Positions 53,055-63,130 are shown, counted from the stretch's first letter. The stretch: DNA of 64,000 nucleotides from Antarcticibacterium arcticum (GCF_007993795.1 NZ_CP042476.1:992001-1056000); one strand, 5' to 3'. Numbers and translations: made by a program. The notes: generated from the letters alone by a model not told the origin.

Positions 53055-55283
53055 TTAAAAATTGATCTCCTGTAATTTTTTTTCAAGTTTTATTGAAATT
53101 TCCTGAAGCCATTTTAATTGTTCATAAACCAACTGGGCCTCTTGTAAACTACTCACGGTTGCTTCCCCCAGAATTTTATTTTCAGGAGAAATGCTTTGTA
53201 TTCTTTCAAATTTTTGATCAAAATATTTTTCAGCTTCCTTTTGCCGGGAGGGATCTGGCGGAGAAAGGATTTCCTTCTCCTTTAAAAATGCCAAAGCCCG
53301 TTCCAGGTTTTGATCAATAATTTCAGCATAAATAATTACCTGAGAAGATGCCGGAGTGGTGGTATGATTTTGAATATACGTACCAAAGGAAGCAAGAGAA
53401 GATAAAAAACTATGATTAAGTACCACCACCTCATAGATCTTCTCCAAATTCTTTTGCTTGGATCTTGGTTCCTGTGTCATACGTTGAAAGGCAGCACTTA
53501 GATTTCCCAATCCCAGGAATGCCTGCTTTCTGGAAACCTTATAGGAAGTAGAAACCTTTCCTTTTTTTTGATAAAAACCTGCCACCTCTTTAAAATACTC
53601 CCTATTGGCACTTATACTATCTGCTATTGTAGTTTTAATTCCGAAGAATTCCCAGGAAGGCCAAAGTAAAATATTTCCAAGGGTTGCCAGTCCCGCTCCG
53701 ATTAGAGTATCTACCACTCTGTATTGAATTACATCCAGAACATTGGGTTCCAGCAGCGCGTAAATAAAGACCACACTCAAGGTTACAAATATTGCAGAGG
53801 TCTTATAGTTCTTCTGCACCATTGCAAAAGCTATTATCAATGAAACTACTGAAAGTACCCCATAGATCACCACATTTTGGGTAAGCAGTACAATTCCCAC
53901 CGCAATTGCGGCACCTATTAATGTTCCTGCTGTTCTTTGTTTTGAGCGCGTTTTTGTAAGCCCGTAATTAGGCCTCATGATCACGATAATGGTAAGAAGG
54001 ATCCAATAGGCATTTTGCAGTGAAAAATAGGCGCCTATTGCATAGCCTATCATTACCACTATTGCAAGCCTAAGGGAATGCTTAAAAATGGATGAACCAA
54101 AACCAAAATTTTCAATAAGGATCTTGGGGTCATATTCCTGCGGAGTTAAGAACCTGGCCGCTTCATCTTTCTTGATCACTCCAAGTTCTCCCTGCTCTTT
54201 GGTTATTAAAAGCTGTTCTATTTTAGATATCTTTTCAACTTGTTTTTCCTGGTAATCATAAAGGTTTTGAAGCATAAAAGAACCTTCATCGGGTATATAA
54301 TTAAGTTCTCTTCCGTACAATGAAATCCCTTTTTTTACTTCTTCCAGAGCAACATGCAAGTCCTGTAATGGAGGTAATTTATGGCCGTGCCTTATATTGA
54401 GGGCGATAAAATTAAGCCTGCCGGCCATTTTAAAGATAAGCGTTTGAAAAAGGAGGATCTTCTCTTTATGCTGTAACATTAACCCGTCCATTTTTTCATA
54501 ATTCACGGGATTTGCCATGGCTAGTTCCAGGACATCTACAAGCTGTATAAAAATAAGTAAGCGTTTGCGTTCATAACTGGAACTTCCGGATGTCTTTCTT
54601 GCCGACATTAAAATTTCCCGCAGGGTTTCGTGTTTGTCATTCAACTCTGCCTGCAGGTCTAACAGTTTTTTAAAAAGCTCCAGCCTGGAAGCTCCCGGCG
54701 TAATTAATTTACCCCTGGTTTCAAGATACGTTGAAGTAAGATCCAGCGTTTGGGCAATATATTGATCTGTCTGGCTTCGGGGGTTCAGCGCCTGCCACAC
54801 CATATTCAATCCCAGATACCAGAGCCCGCCAACCCCTATAAAAAGCGCCCGCTCATAAACTTCTATAAATTCATAGGTATTGGCGAAACTAAGCACCATA
54901 GCAAACAAACCTGAGAAACTTATAAGCGATGCACGGAATCCAAAAACCGCCAGGTAAGAAATTGCAAACATGATAAAACCCAGAACAGGAACAAAAAGCC
55001 AGGAATTAAAAACCAGATAACCTCCGGCAAGACTTACCAATACAGCCAGCACCGCTGAGAAAATTATCCCAATATTTTTGTGCCGCTGGCTCCCGCTAAC
55101 GTCACTGGATGAGCAAAGCAATGCTCCCAAGGCAATTGCCAATCCAAATTCAAACCGCTCAAAATATACTCCCAAGGTTATTGGGAGGGTAATTGCCGAA
55201 CCCAGAATAAGCGCCTTTGAAAAATCGGTACTTTTCAAGAACCCACGAAAACGTAAAAAATATTGGGAAAAAGTAGAATTCAA
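53055..55283 (-). CDS. FUSC/YccS family inner-membrane protein
   Basis: A 742-aa protein with two blocks of about five membrane helices (residues 20-150 and 395-535), each followed by a long cytosolic helical part. The first block matches the FUSC/YccS N-terminal domain and the second the fusaric-acid-resistance-like domain (MRPNYGLTKTRSKQRTAGTLIGA). Such proteins are putative efflux components for aromatic acids; no membrane-fusion partner is adjacent, so its substrate is unknown. Confidence 0.85.
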   Translation of the reverse strand: MNSTFSQYFLRFRGFLKSTDFSKALILGSAITLPITLGVYFERFEFGLAIALGALLCSSSDVSGSQRHKNIGIIFSAVLAVLVSLAGGYLVFNSWLFVPVLGFIMFAISYLAVFGFRASLISFSGLFAMVLSFANTYEFIEVYERALFIGVGGLWYLGLNMVWQALNPRSQTDQYIAQTLDLTSTYLETRGKLITPGASRLELFKKLLDLQAELNDKHETLREILMSARKTSGSSSYERKRLLIFIQLVDVLELAMANPVNYEKMDGLMLQHKEKILLFQTLIFKMAGRLNFIALNIRHGHKLPPLQDLHVALEEVKKGISLYGRELNYIPDEGSFMLQNLYDYQEKQVEKISKIEQLLITKEQGELGVIKKDEAARFLTPQEYDPKILIENFGFGSSIFKHSLRLAIVVMIGYAIGAYFSLQNAYWILLTIIVIMRPNYGLTKTRSKQRTAGTLIGAAIAVGIVLLTQNVVIYGVLSVVSLIIAFAMVQKNYKTSAIFVTLSVVFIYALLEPNVLDVIQYRVVDTLIGAGLATLGNILLWPSWEFFGIKTTIADSISANREYFKEVAGFYQKKGKVSTSYKVSRKQAFLGLGNLSAAFQRMTQEPRSKQKNLEKIYEVVVLNHSFLSSLASFGTYIQNHTTTPASSQVIIYAEIIDQNLERALAFLKEKEILSPPDPSRQKEAEKYFDQKFERIQSISPENKILGEATVSSLQEAQLVYEQLKWLQEISIKLEKKLQEINF

Positions 55284-55463
55284 TATAAGGTAAATTGGAT
55301 GTATTCTTTAAACAAAGGTACGTGCTAAATGGCCCAAATGAGTTAATCTTTTCTGAAAAATTGGCAATTATGGCTATGCATTATATATTCAAAATATAGG
55401 AGCTGGAAATATGAAACTTCTTAATTTTAATGTAAATTAAGGCTATCCAAAAAACCATTTGAA

Positions 55464-56459
55464 ATGAATAAAACAATCCTCCTTAAAAACCGACCTAAAG
55501 GTAAGCCCACCCTGGAAGATTTTCAGTTTAGTGATGAAGAAACCCCAGTTCCTGCAGAAGGGGAAATTTTGCTTAAAACACTGTATGTTTCTGTAGATCC
55601 CTATTTACGCGGTAGAATGCGCGATGAAGGTTCTTATATAGAACCTTTCAAGCTCAACGAGCCTATCGAATCTGGTATTATTGCAGAAGTGATAGAATCT
55701 CATAACCCTAATTTTAAAGAAGGAGATTATGTAAACGGTACGCTTAAATGGAAAGAGTATCAAACTGTTTCAGGCCACGGTATCAATAAGGTAGATAAAA
55801 ACCTCGCCCCTCTTACAGTTTTTCTTGGAGTATTGGGCTTAACAGGAATTACCGCCTTCTTGGGCCTGGAAAAAATAGGCAAATTAAAAGAGGGAGAAAC
55901 ACTTCTGGTTTCCGGAGCCGGTGGCGCTGTAGGTAGTATAGCCGGTCAAATAGGCAAAATAAAAGGCTGCAGGGTTATAGGAATTGCAGGCTCTGATGAA
56001 AAGATAAACCGCATCAAACAAGAATTCGGGTTTGATGAGGGGATCAATTATAAAACTTCCCAAGACCTTCAAAAGGAAATAAAAGAAAAGTGTCCCAATG
56101 GGGTTGATGTATATTTTGATAATGTAGGCGGAGAGATCCTGGATGCAGCCCTTGCTAATATCAATAAATTTGGCAGAGTGATCCTTTGTGGGGCTATTTC
56201 ACTCTATAATAAAAGTGAGATTCCAAAAGGCCCAAGACCTGAAGGTATACTTATAAAAAACAGTGTTCTTATGCAGGGTTTTATAGTACGGGATTATGCC
56301 AAGGATTTTGGGCCTGCGATAAAAACCCTTTCCGGCTGGCTCAGGGAGGATAAAATAAAATATTCAGAAACTATTGTTGATGGATTTGAAAATATTCCAC
56401 AAGCCTTCCTCGATCTTTTTGAAGGAAAGAATAAAGGAAAAATGATCGTAAAAATTTAA
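55464..56459 (+). CDS. Zinc-free NADP-dependent oxidoreductase (MDR, CurA/PTGR-like)
   Basis: A 331-aa medium-chain reductase. The N-terminal catalytic domain lacks the zinc-binding residues; VDPYLRGRMRDEGSYIEPF is typical of the prostaglandin reductase/CurA group. LVSGAGGAVGSIAGQIGKIKG is the NADPH-binding segment, and FDNVGGEILD closes the Rossmann fold. It reduces alpha,beta-unsaturated carbonyls (2-alkenals or enones), often in detoxification. A rho-independent terminator follows 25 bp later. Confidence 0.9.
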   Translation: MNKTILLKNRPKGKPTLEDFQFSDEETPVPAEGEILLKTLYVSVDPYLRGRMRDEGSYIEPFKLNEPIESGIIAEVIESHNPNFKEGDYVNGTLKWKEYQTVSGHGINKVDKNLAPLTVFLGVLGLTGITAFLGLEKIGKLKEGETLLVSGAGGAVGSIAGQIGKIKGCRVIGIAGSDEKINRIKQEFGFDEGINYKTSQDLQKEIKEKCPNGVDVYFDNVGGEILDAALANINKFGRVILCGAISLYNKSEIPKGPRPEGILIKNSVLMQGFIVRDYAKDFGPAIKTLSGWLREDKIKYSETIVDGFENIPQAFLDLFEGKNKGKMIVKI

Positions 56460-56483
56460 AAGAGAACCGTAATTAAAATGAAT

Positions 56484-56509
56484 GGCCCGCAGATTGCGGG
56501 CCGTTTTTA
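56484..56509 (+). terminator. Terminator after the MDR oxidoreductase
   Basis: ggcccgc/gcgggcc stem followed by GTTTTTAT; may serve both converging genes. Confidence 0.8.
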
Positions 56510-56914
56510 TTAATGCCAGATGGAATTTCCTGAAACTTTTTTCCAAACCGTCCCATTCTCTGTAAGCAACAATTTAGCAGGATTTATAATTTCAAAGATT
56601 ATTTCCCCATCGGGAATCTCATAACTGCTTTCGAAGCTTAGGATAACAATATTTCCCTCAATTTTATAAGTTCCTCTCCAGATAATATCTGTCAACATGA
56701 TCTCTACGATATTGTTTTTATAAAAATCAACCTGTTGATGGCAATTGATAAAGAAATCGGGATCCGGTTGGTTTTCCATACATTCCTTTTCTGTGCTGAA
56801 GAAGAGGTAAACATATGTTTTATTGGCCAAAATATTTTCACGAAACGGCGGTGGCACGGGAGTACATGCCCCAAGCAGTAATACTGCTATTACCATATAG
56901 ATCTTTCTTGTCAT
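56510..56914 (-). CDS. Small lipoprotein of unknown function
   Basis: A 134-aa lipoprotein: signal MVIAVLLLGAC with Cys at about 16, then PVPPPF. The mature domain is beta-rich (WRGTYKIEGNIVILSFES, AKLLLTENGTVWKKV), recalling the small lipocalin-like or META-like barrels of flavobacteria, with two further Cys. No function assigned. Confidence 0.65.
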   Translation of the reverse strand: MTRKIYMVIAVLLLGACTPVPPPFRENILANKTYVYLFFSTEKECMENQPDPDFFINCHQQVDFYKNNIVEIMLTDIIWRGTYKIEGNIVILSFESSYEIPDGEIIFEIINPAKLLLTENGTVWKKVSGNSIWH

Positions 56915-57121
56915 ATTCCAAAATTTCGGCAGGGCAATTCAACCATTTAATTTACTGATAAACAAGGAATAAGCGAAATATTTATTCTCAAATTATCCCG
57001 AAATTTTTTATAAATTTTTTCTGTATTAAAAGGATATAAATCCAAATATTTTAACATAATTAAAGAACGGACGAAGGTTTTTTGAAGTCATAAGTCCAAA
57101 GAACCGGCTTACAAAGACAAT

Positions 57122-57152
57122 AAAAAAAGGCAGCTATATTACTATAACTGCC
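57122..57152 (-). terminator. Terminator of the SDR gene
   Basis: On the minus strand GGCAG..CTGCC with internal TATA pairing, followed by TTTTTTT, 25 bp after the SDR stop. Confidence 0.6.
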
Positions 57153-57176
57153 ATAACGTATAATTCTGAAATTAAC

Positions 57177-57896
57177 CTATTTGGAGGGCGGTTGAGATGG
57201 CCTCACCTCTATTTTACTGGATAATACCCGTGGGTTCATACTTAATAAGTTTACTATTAATTCCCCAATATCTTCTTTCTGGATCTTCCAGGAATCTTTG
57301 TCTGACGGCTCATTGTCGTTAAAGTGGGTAGCTACAGAGCCCGGCATTATTGTACTCACATTGATACCAAATTTCCGTAGATCCAGCATTATTGCCTGAG
57401 TCATTCCGGTGACTCCAAATTTACTTGCATTATACGCTGCACCTCCTTCAAAAAAATTGGTGCCCGCAAGACTTGAAATGGTAATTATATAGCCCTTTGA
57501 TTTTTTAAGAAAAGGCAATGCAGCTTTGATACTGTAAAACACTCCGCTTAAATTGGTGTCAATAGTTTCCTGCCAATCTTCAACACTCAGGTCCTCAATA
57601 TTGCCAAAATGGCCAATTCCCGCATTGGCTACCAGAACATCCAACTGTCCCCATTTTTCCTCTACAACTCTGGCAGCTTCAACCTGACTGCTGTAATTCC
57701 TAACATCGGCCACTACTCCCAAAACTTTTCCACGGCCAATTTCTGTAAGTTTTTTGGCAGCGTCTTCAGCCGATTTTAGCGAACGGCTGGTAATAGCTAC
57801 CCGCATATTTAATTTTAGTAAGGCTTCGGCCACGCCGTAGCCAATACCCTTACTTCCTCCGGTAATTAAGGCAACTTTTCCATCAAATGGTTCCAT
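57177..57896 (-). CDS. Short-chain dehydrogenase/reductase
   Basis: A 239-aa classical SDR: ITGGSKGIGYG for NADP(H), VANAGIG, Ser in ISSLAG and YNASKFG (Tyr-x3-Lys) as active site, and PGSVATHF. Substrate unknown; the sequence is of the FabG-like general type but lacks the FabG C-terminal signature. Monocistronic. Confidence 0.87.
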   Translation of the reverse strand: MEPFDGKVALITGGSKGIGYGVAEALLKLNMRVAITSRSLKSAEDAAKKLTEIGRGKVLGVVADVRNYSSQVEAARVVEEKWGQLDVLVANAGIGHFGNIEDLSVEDWQETIDTNLSGVFYSIKAALPFLKKSKGYIITISSLAGTNFFEGGAAYNASKFGVTGMTQAIMLDLRKFGINVSTIMPGSVATHFNDNEPSDKDSWKIQKEDIGELIVNLLSMNPRVLSSKIEVRPSQPPSK

Positions 57897-58166
57897 AGTT
57901 TATAATTTTTTCATTTAGCCTAAAGCTACTAAACAAGCAAGGGGTTGGGAAATATTTAATTCTAATTAATTGTTAATTATGAAATTAGGATTACCTCCTA
58001 TTCATAATTCTTACACCTGAACGTGGAAAAATAAATCTTTTATAAATATTAGCTAAAATTGTATTGAAAAACCTATAAAGAAGTAACTTTGCGGCAGTTT
58101 AAAGAAGCACCGTCTATTTGTGCCCCGTGGAAAAAAGAAGTTTAAAAACTATTAATAAAGGAAACA

Positions 58167-58541
58167 TTGAAAAATTCAAAAGCTCAAAAGTTACTAGATA
58201 AAATTCAGCGCGATCTTATGCGCAACGGCCTTATTATTAATACCATTGTAGAAGATCTTAAAAATCTTAGACCTTTCGCGGTTGAAGATGAAGATCCTTT
58301 ATTGGCAAAAGTAATCAGGCTTACCTATGAGCATATAGATACTTATCAAACTTTTGATATTCCAATTCCTGAAGACGAACCGCTGGATGAAAACGAGGAA
58401 ACCACTTCCTCTCCAGAGGTAAAGCCTGAAGAAAGCCTGGATTATTTACTTTCCCTTATGAATGACACATCTATTAAGAATAATGAAATAGATCTAAGGG
58501 AGTATAGCCGCGCTTTACAGGAATATGCCGAGGAAAATTAA
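58167..58541 (+). CDS. Conserved hypothetical acidic protein (TTG start)
   Basis: A 124-aa acidic, helical, soluble protein. The only workable start is TTG at 58167, since an in-frame stop lies 24 bp upstream; aaagga just before it could be a ribosome site. Residues 1-70 look like a coiled helical pair (KAQKLLDKIQRDLMRNGLII), a Pro/Glu-rich linker follows (70-90), then a helical end. A TAACTTTG box at about 58086 may be its promoter. No known family. Confidence 0.65.
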   Translation: MKNSKAQKLLDKIQRDLMRNGLIINTIVEDLKNLRPFAVEDEDPLLAKVIRLTYEHIDTYQTFDIPIPEDEPLDENEETTSSPEVKPEESLDYLLSLMNDTSIKNNEIDLREYSRALQEYAEEN

Positions 58542-58621
58542 GAATTATACTTTTGCCCGAAGGAAATTCCCTGCACTTTTATTTCCATTTGCTTGTACAA
58601 TTTCATTTAAACAAGGTATAA

Positions 58622-59242
58622 ATGAAAAATAAGGATGTAAAATCCAAAAAAAAATCGCGGTTGCGTTTATTGCACCAGTATTACAGCTATACCGGTTTTT
58701 ACAGGTTTGTTGGAAAGAGTGTAAAAAAAGCAATTATCCCTATATTATTGGTTATTGCAGCTGTTCTGGCGCTTGACTTTTACGTACTTGACCTTAATAA
58801 ATTATTGGTTACTGTTACTGAAACCTACCCGCCAGCCGGAATAATCGCGGTATTTCTTGCTTCTGAATCTATCCTGGGTCTTATTCCGCCGGAGCTTTTT
58901 ATTGCCTGGGCCGGAAAGTCAGATTATCCAATCTTCTATTTATCCCTCCTCGCCACCGCATCTTACGTAGGTGGAATCATATCGTATTTTATAGGAGTAT
59001 CTATTACAAAAATACCGGCCATTCACCGGCAAATGGAATTAAACCTTGCAAGGCATATTAAAAACACCCGCAAATGGGGAGGATTTTTAATTATTGTAGG
59101 AGCCCTTCTCCCAATACCATTTGCAATGACCAGTATTGCGGCAGGGATCATTCGGTTCCCTTTTGTAAGCTACCTTATGTTCGGGCTTTTACGTTATGTA
59201 CGCTTTTATGCCTATGCCCTTGTAATATTCGAAATGGTCTAA
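58622..59242 (+). CDS. VTT/DedA-like membrane protein
   Basis: A 206-aa inner-membrane protein with a basic N-terminus and about four to five helices. The segment SILGLIPPELFIAWAGKS is a reentrant-loop-like signature of the VTT/DedA (SNARE-associated) superfamily, and GGFLIIVGALLPIPFAMTSIAAG the second. Relatives scramble or flip lipids such as undecaprenyl phosphate. It lies 104 bp upstream of the DUF1206 gene. Confidence 0.78.
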   Translation: MKNKDVKSKKKSRLRLLHQYYSYTGFYRFVGKSVKKAIIPILLVIAAVLALDFYVLDLNKLLVTVTETYPPAGIIAVFLASESILGLIPPELFIAWAGKSDYPIFYLSLLATASYVGGIISYFIGVSITKIPAIHRQMELNLARHIKNTRKWGGFLIIVGALLPIPFAMTSIAAGIIRFPFVSYLMFGLLRYVRFYAYALVIFEMV

Positions 59243-59346
59243 GAGTTATCTCAGGAAATTCCCTAAAAGCTAAATTTATTATAAAGGCTCTGTTTAATGC
59301 TACCTAATCTGGTAATTTTAAACATCATTTATAATCTTTATTTTTA

Positions 59347-60144
59347 ATGGATAATTCTTTAAAAACAATTGCCCGCATTGGTTATGTGGCCAAAGGCATC
59401 GTATATGGTTTGACCGGAATTCTCACTTCCCTGGCAGCCTTTAATATGGGTGGTGAAAAAACAGATCAGTTAAAAGTTTTGGCTTTTCTTGAAGAACAAA
59501 CTTTTGGGAATATATTACTGGCTTTATTGGGGGCAGGACTTTTATGCTATTCATTCTGGAGGTTCATCCAGTCCATCTCTGACCCCGAGAATATAGGGGA
59601 TGATAAAAAAGCTAAAGTCCAAAGAATTGCGTATTTTATAAGTGGTTGTATTTACTTTGTATTGGGATTGCTGGCTTTTTGCAGGGTTTTTGCGGTGGGA
59701 GGTCCAGGTTCGGGGTCCGGGTCTGGAAATTCAGTACAACAATCTTCCTGGATATCTACAGATGTTGGATTGATCCTTGTGGGATTTGTGGGGCTATGTT
59801 TTATTGGGACAGGGATCTATCAATTTGTAAGATTGTTTAAGCTGGATTTTGTGAAAAAATTTCAGCTCAAATCTATTCATGATGAAAAGCGACGCAAAAC
59901 CATTCTTAACAGTGCATATATGGGGATGAGCGCCCGCGGGATCATCTTTCTTATAATTGGATATTTTGCGATGCAGGCTGCCTTTACCGCAGATCCTTCA
60001 GAAATTAAAACCACCATGGAAGCATTTTCCTTTTTAGAGGATTCTTCTTATGGAGCCTGGGTACTTGGGGTAGTTGCCGCAGGTTTGGTTGCTTATGCCA
60101 TCTTTATGTTCATGATGGCAAAATACAGGAAATTCAAAGGCTAG
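59347..60144 (+). CDS. DUF1206 six-helix membrane protein
   Basis: A 265-aa protein made of three tandem two-helix DUF1206 repeats starting IARIGYVAKGIVYGLTG, VQRIAYFISGCIYFVLGLL and LNSAYMGMSARGIIFLIIG. All would sit in the inner membrane. A Gly/Ser-rich loop (GGPGSGSGSGNS) lies between helices 4 and 5. Function unknown. It meets the RNA helicase gene tail to tail with 3 bp between stops. Confidence 0.85.
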   Translation: MDNSLKTIARIGYVAKGIVYGLTGILTSLAAFNMGGEKTDQLKVLAFLEEQTFGNILLALLGAGLLCYSFWRFIQSISDPENIGDDKKAKVQRIAYFISGCIYFVLGLLAFCRVFAVGGPGSGSGSGNSVQQSSWISTDVGLILVGFVGLCFIGTGIYQFVRLFKLDFVKKFQLKSIHDEKRRKTILNSAYMGMSARGIIFLIIGYFAMQAAFTADPSEIKTTMEAFSFLEDSSYGAWVLGVVAAGLVAYAIFMFMMAKYRKFKG

Positions 60145-60147
60145 TTC

Positions 60148-61257
60148 TTATTTGATCTTTAAGAATTTTATTCCAAGTTCCTTTTCCAGCTCCCATATAC
60201 GGCGTTGCTCTTTACTGTTCACTAAAACAAGCGAGATCCCTGTTTTACCGGCGCGCGCAGTACGGCCACTACGGTGGGTGTAATAATCATTTTGATCTGG
60301 TAATTGGTAATGAATCACATATGCCAGGTTATCAACATCAATACCCCGGGCAGCAACATCTGTAGCCACAAGCACCTTTAAGGTCTTATTCTTAAAAGCT
60401 CTCATTACCTTGTCCCTGTCCCTTTGCAGCATATCGCCTTCCAGAAGTCCTGCTTCATAATTCTTTGCCGCAAGCTGTTTGGCCAACACTTTTGCCACCG
60501 CTTTGGTTCGGGTAAAAATTATGCCACGGTTTTTCCCCTGGCTTTTTAAGAATTGTGCAAGAGTGTCCAGCTTATTACTGTCGTCCCCTGTTACATATTG
60601 ATGGTTAATTCCCGCATTTACCACTTCAGATTTTCCAACATTAACCCTTATAGCGTCCGGAGAAACGTACGTGTTTATAATATCATTAAGCTCTTTTGGA
60701 ATTGTGGCTGAAAATAACCATACATTTCTTTTTCCCTTCGTTTCTTTAAGAATCTTTGTGAGTTCATCTTTAAACCCCATGCTTAGCATCTCATCTGCTT
60801 CATCAAGAATAAGAGTTTCAATTTTCGAAATATCAACGGCCTTTTTGTTGAGCAGGTCAATAAGCCTGCCGGGTGTAGCTACTACAATATGAGTAGGCCT
60901 GTTTAAACGGGCAATTTGTATATCAATTTTTTCACCTCCATACACCGCTTCAGTAAAAACCTTATTGGAATATTTGGTGAACCTGAATAATTGTTTGGCT
61001 ATTTGCTGTCCCAATTCTCTTGTTGGGGCAAGGATAAGGGCTTGCACCTGTTCTTTGTTCGCGTCTATTTTGGCAAGTAAGGGAAGACCAAAAGCGGCCG
61101 TTTTTCCCGTCCCTGTCTGTGCCTGGCCAATAAAATCGATCTTTTCTCTTATTAAAACCGGAATTGCCGCCTCCTGTATCTCTGTGGGAGTTACAATTCC
61201 TAATTCTTTTAATCCTTTTTCAATATCCTTTGAAACACCTAAATCTGCAAAACCCAT
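60148..61257 (-). CDS. DEAD-box RNA helicase
   Basis: A 369-aa DEAD-box protein consisting of the helicase core with almost no C-terminal tail. Q motif (TPTEIQEAAIP), AQTGTGKT, PTRELGQQ, DEADEML, SAT, and HRSGRTARAGKTG are intact. It remodels structured RNA, for example in ribosome assembly or at low temperature. Short-tailed members are common in Bacteroidota next to longer paralogues. Confidence 0.92.
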   Translation of the reverse strand: MGFADLGVSKDIEKGLKELGIVTPTEIQEAAIPVLIREKIDFIGQAQTGTGKTAAFGLPLLAKIDANKEQVQALILAPTRELGQQIAKQLFRFTKYSNKVFTEAVYGGEKIDIQIARLNRPTHIVVATPGRLIDLLNKKAVDISKIETLILDEADEMLSMGFKDELTKILKETKGKRNVWLFSATIPKELNDIINTYVSPDAIRVNVGKSEVVNAGINHQYVTGDDSNKLDTLAQFLKSQGKNRGIIFTRTKAVAKVLAKQLAAKNYEAGLLEGDMLQRDRDKVMRAFKNKTLKVLVATDVAARGIDVDNLAYVIHYQLPDQNDYYTHRSGRTARAGKTGISLVLVNSKEQRRIWELEKELGIKFLKIK

Positions 61258-61415
61258 ATTTTCATTATTTGAGGCAAAGATACTTTATTAAGATCGCTTC
61301 TCATAAATTAAAGAACTGTTAGAATGAGTTAAACTATCGCTAAACATGCAGGGTTTATTCTGCGGAAAGAGCCAGGATGACTAAATTGTATCTACTAATT
61401 TTAAAGCTATAGATT

Positions 61416-61574
61416 ATGTCTTTACTCACAATTATTTTGAATATATTTCTTCCCCCCCTGGCGGTTTTCCTAAAACATGGTTTAGGGACAACTTTCCTGA
61501 TAAGTGTTCTATTGACAATGCTTGGATGGTTGCCCGGGGTGATACACGCTTTCCTGGTTAACGGAAGCAGATAA
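61416..61574 (+). CDS. YqaE/Pmp3 family small membrane protein
   Basis: A 52-aa protein: MSLLTIILNIFLPPLAVFLK, then HGLGTTFLISVLLTMLGWLP and GVIHAFLVNGSR. Two hydrophobic helices with the PPLAVFL and LPGVIHA motifs are the Pmp3/YqaE (UPF0057) signature; relatives affect membrane potential and stress tolerance. It is monocistronic with a strong terminator. A run of seven C in the gene is intact in frame, showing that long C-runs are not always miscalled in this assembly. Confidence 0.88.
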   Translation: MSLLTIILNIFLPPLAVFLKHGLGTTFLISVLLTMLGWLPGVIHAFLVNGSR

Positions 61575-61580
61575 AATAGC

Positions 61581-61618
61581 AAAGGTCCCGGATTTGTTTC
61601 CGGGACCTTTGATTTTTT
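61581..61618. terminator. Terminator between the YqaE gene and galE
   Basis: aaaggtcccgg/ccgggaccttt, 11-bp stem followed by T-rich sequence, between two converging genes. Confidence 0.85.
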
Positions 61619-61629
61619 AAGTTAATGAA

Positions 61630-62667
61630 CTACTCCTGGGTTTCCTTTTCCTTAACCTTATTCTCCCATTTCCAGGCGCTTTTTAAAGCATCATCCAGGG
61701 TATATTTAGCTTTCCAATTAAGAACCGAATTTGCCTTTCCGGTATCGGCGTAGGCAGCGGTGATATCACCTTCCCTTCTACCCACTATCTTGTATGGCAG
61801 ATCTACTCCGGTGGAATTTTCAAAGGTTTTTATTACTTCCAGAACCGAATTACCTTTTCCTGTACCCAGATTAAACACATTATAGTTATTTTCAGCTTTA
61901 TTTTGCATTAACCTTTCCAGGGCAATAATATGGGCCTGGGCAAGGTCCATTACATGAATATAATCCCTTATACAGGTTCCGTCACTGGTGGGGTAATCAT
62001 CTCCAAAGACTGATAGTTGTTCCCTTTTTCCAATCGCGGTTTGTGTAAGGAAAGGAATAAGGTTTTGTGGAGTGCCAATGGGTAATTCGCCAATTTCAGC
62101 ACTTGGATGGGCGCCCACAGGATTGAAATATCTAAGGGAGATCGCTTTTAAATTAGGATGCACTTTACAGGTATCTTCAATAATCTCTTCTCCTATTTGC
62201 TTAGTATTTCCATAAGGGGACATCGCCTTTTTTACCGGGGCGTCCTCACTTATGGGTAAAGTGTCTGCCTGACCATAAACCGTACAGGAAGAGCTAAAAA
62301 TGAAATTCGCATCTTGTTTCTTGCTAAGCTGTTTTAATAGGTGGATCAAGGTAGATAAATTGTTCTCGTAATATAACAAGGGATTCTCCACACTTTCCCC
62401 TACCGCTTTGGAGGCGGCAAAATGAATTACCCCATTTATTTCAGGATATTTATCAAAGAATTCTATGACCTGCTCTTTATTTCGAAGATCAAAATTTTCG
62501 AATTCAGGGGTTCTCCCGGTAATTTTGGTAATACCCCCAAGAACTTCTATAGAAGAATTTGAAAGGTTATCTATAATTACCACATCGTAATCCTGTTCAA
62601 GTAGCGCAACAACTGTATGGGAACCTATAAATCCCAATCCTCCTGTTACTAAAATTTTTGCTTTCAT
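61630..62667 (-). CDS. galE: UDP-glucose 4-epimerase
   Basis: A 345-aa extended SDR: GGLGFIGSH binds NAD, the active site shows SSSCTVYG (Ser) and SPYGNTK (Tyr-x3-Lys), and YFNPVGAHPS is the GalE-specific substrate loop. Interconverts UDP-glucose and UDP-galactose for surface glycans or galactose use. Monocistronic. Confidence 0.93.
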   Translation of the reverse strand: MKAKILVTGGLGFIGSHTVVALLEQDYDVVIIDNLSNSSIEVLGGITKITGRTPEFENFDLRNKEQVIEFFDKYPEINGVIHFAASKAVGESVENPLLYYENNLSTLIHLLKQLSKKQDANFIFSSSCTVYGQADTLPISEDAPVKKAMSPYGNTKQIGEEIIEDTCKVHPNLKAISLRYFNPVGAHPSAEIGELPIGTPQNLIPFLTQTAIGKREQLSVFGDDYPTSDGTCIRDYIHVMDLAQAHIIALERLMQNKAENNYNVFNLGTGKGNSVLEVIKTFENSTGVDLPYKIVGRREGDITAAYADTGKANSVLNWKAKYTLDDALKSAWKWENKVKEKETQE

Positions 62668-62845
62668 TACTTTTTCAATTGAGAGCGCAAATTAGGAAAA
62701 ATGGATAACTATTTTTTCTCAACTAAAGTTCCTGTGGGTAGAGAAAGGTTGTTTTAACAATACTTTATTATAAACCAGGCTTTTTTAAAACGAGAAATCC
62801 TTCCGGTACTCTGCACATAAAAATTATCTTTGCTGAAAAAATTTT

Positions 62846-63130
62846 ATGCGTTTAGAAAATCAAATCAGGACTTTTAGATGGGTAAGCATACTTGAAGGGA
62901 TATCTTTCCTCTTATTATTATTTCTTGCAATGCCTTTGAAATATTTTTTTGATAAACCTCTTATGGTCCAAATAGTAGGGATGGCACATGGTGTCCTGTT
63001 TATTGCGTACCTTTTGGGGGCCTTTTGGATGTATAAACCTTTAAATTGGCAGCCAAAAACTCTATTGGTGGTCATTGCCTGTTCTGTTGTTCCATTTGGG
63101 CCATTTTATGTAGAAAACAAATATTTGTAA
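62846..63130 (+). CDS. DUF3817 small membrane protein
   Basis: A 94-aa protein with three helices: FRWVSILEGISFLLLLFLAM, MAHGVLFIAYLLGAFWMY with the conserved His, and LLVVIACSVVPFGPFYVE. These are the DUF3817 (YdzA-like) features. Function unknown. Its stop abuts the start of the MscS gene, so both are cotranscribed. Confidence 0.85.
   Translation: MRLENQIRTFRWVSILEGISFLLLLFLAMPLKYFFDKPLMVQIVGMAHGVLFIAYLLGAFWMYKPLNWQPKTLLVVIACSVVPFGPFYVENKYL

Noticed and set aside
51071..53086. T9SS type-B protein start at 53086
   Set aside because: The first 44 residues have no signal peptide and overlap the FUSC gene. A perfect signal peptide begins at the ATG at 52954.
61355..61582. 75-aa minus-strand ORF
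   Set aside because: Antisense to the small YqaE/Pmp3 gene at 61416-61574, which has clear family motifs.
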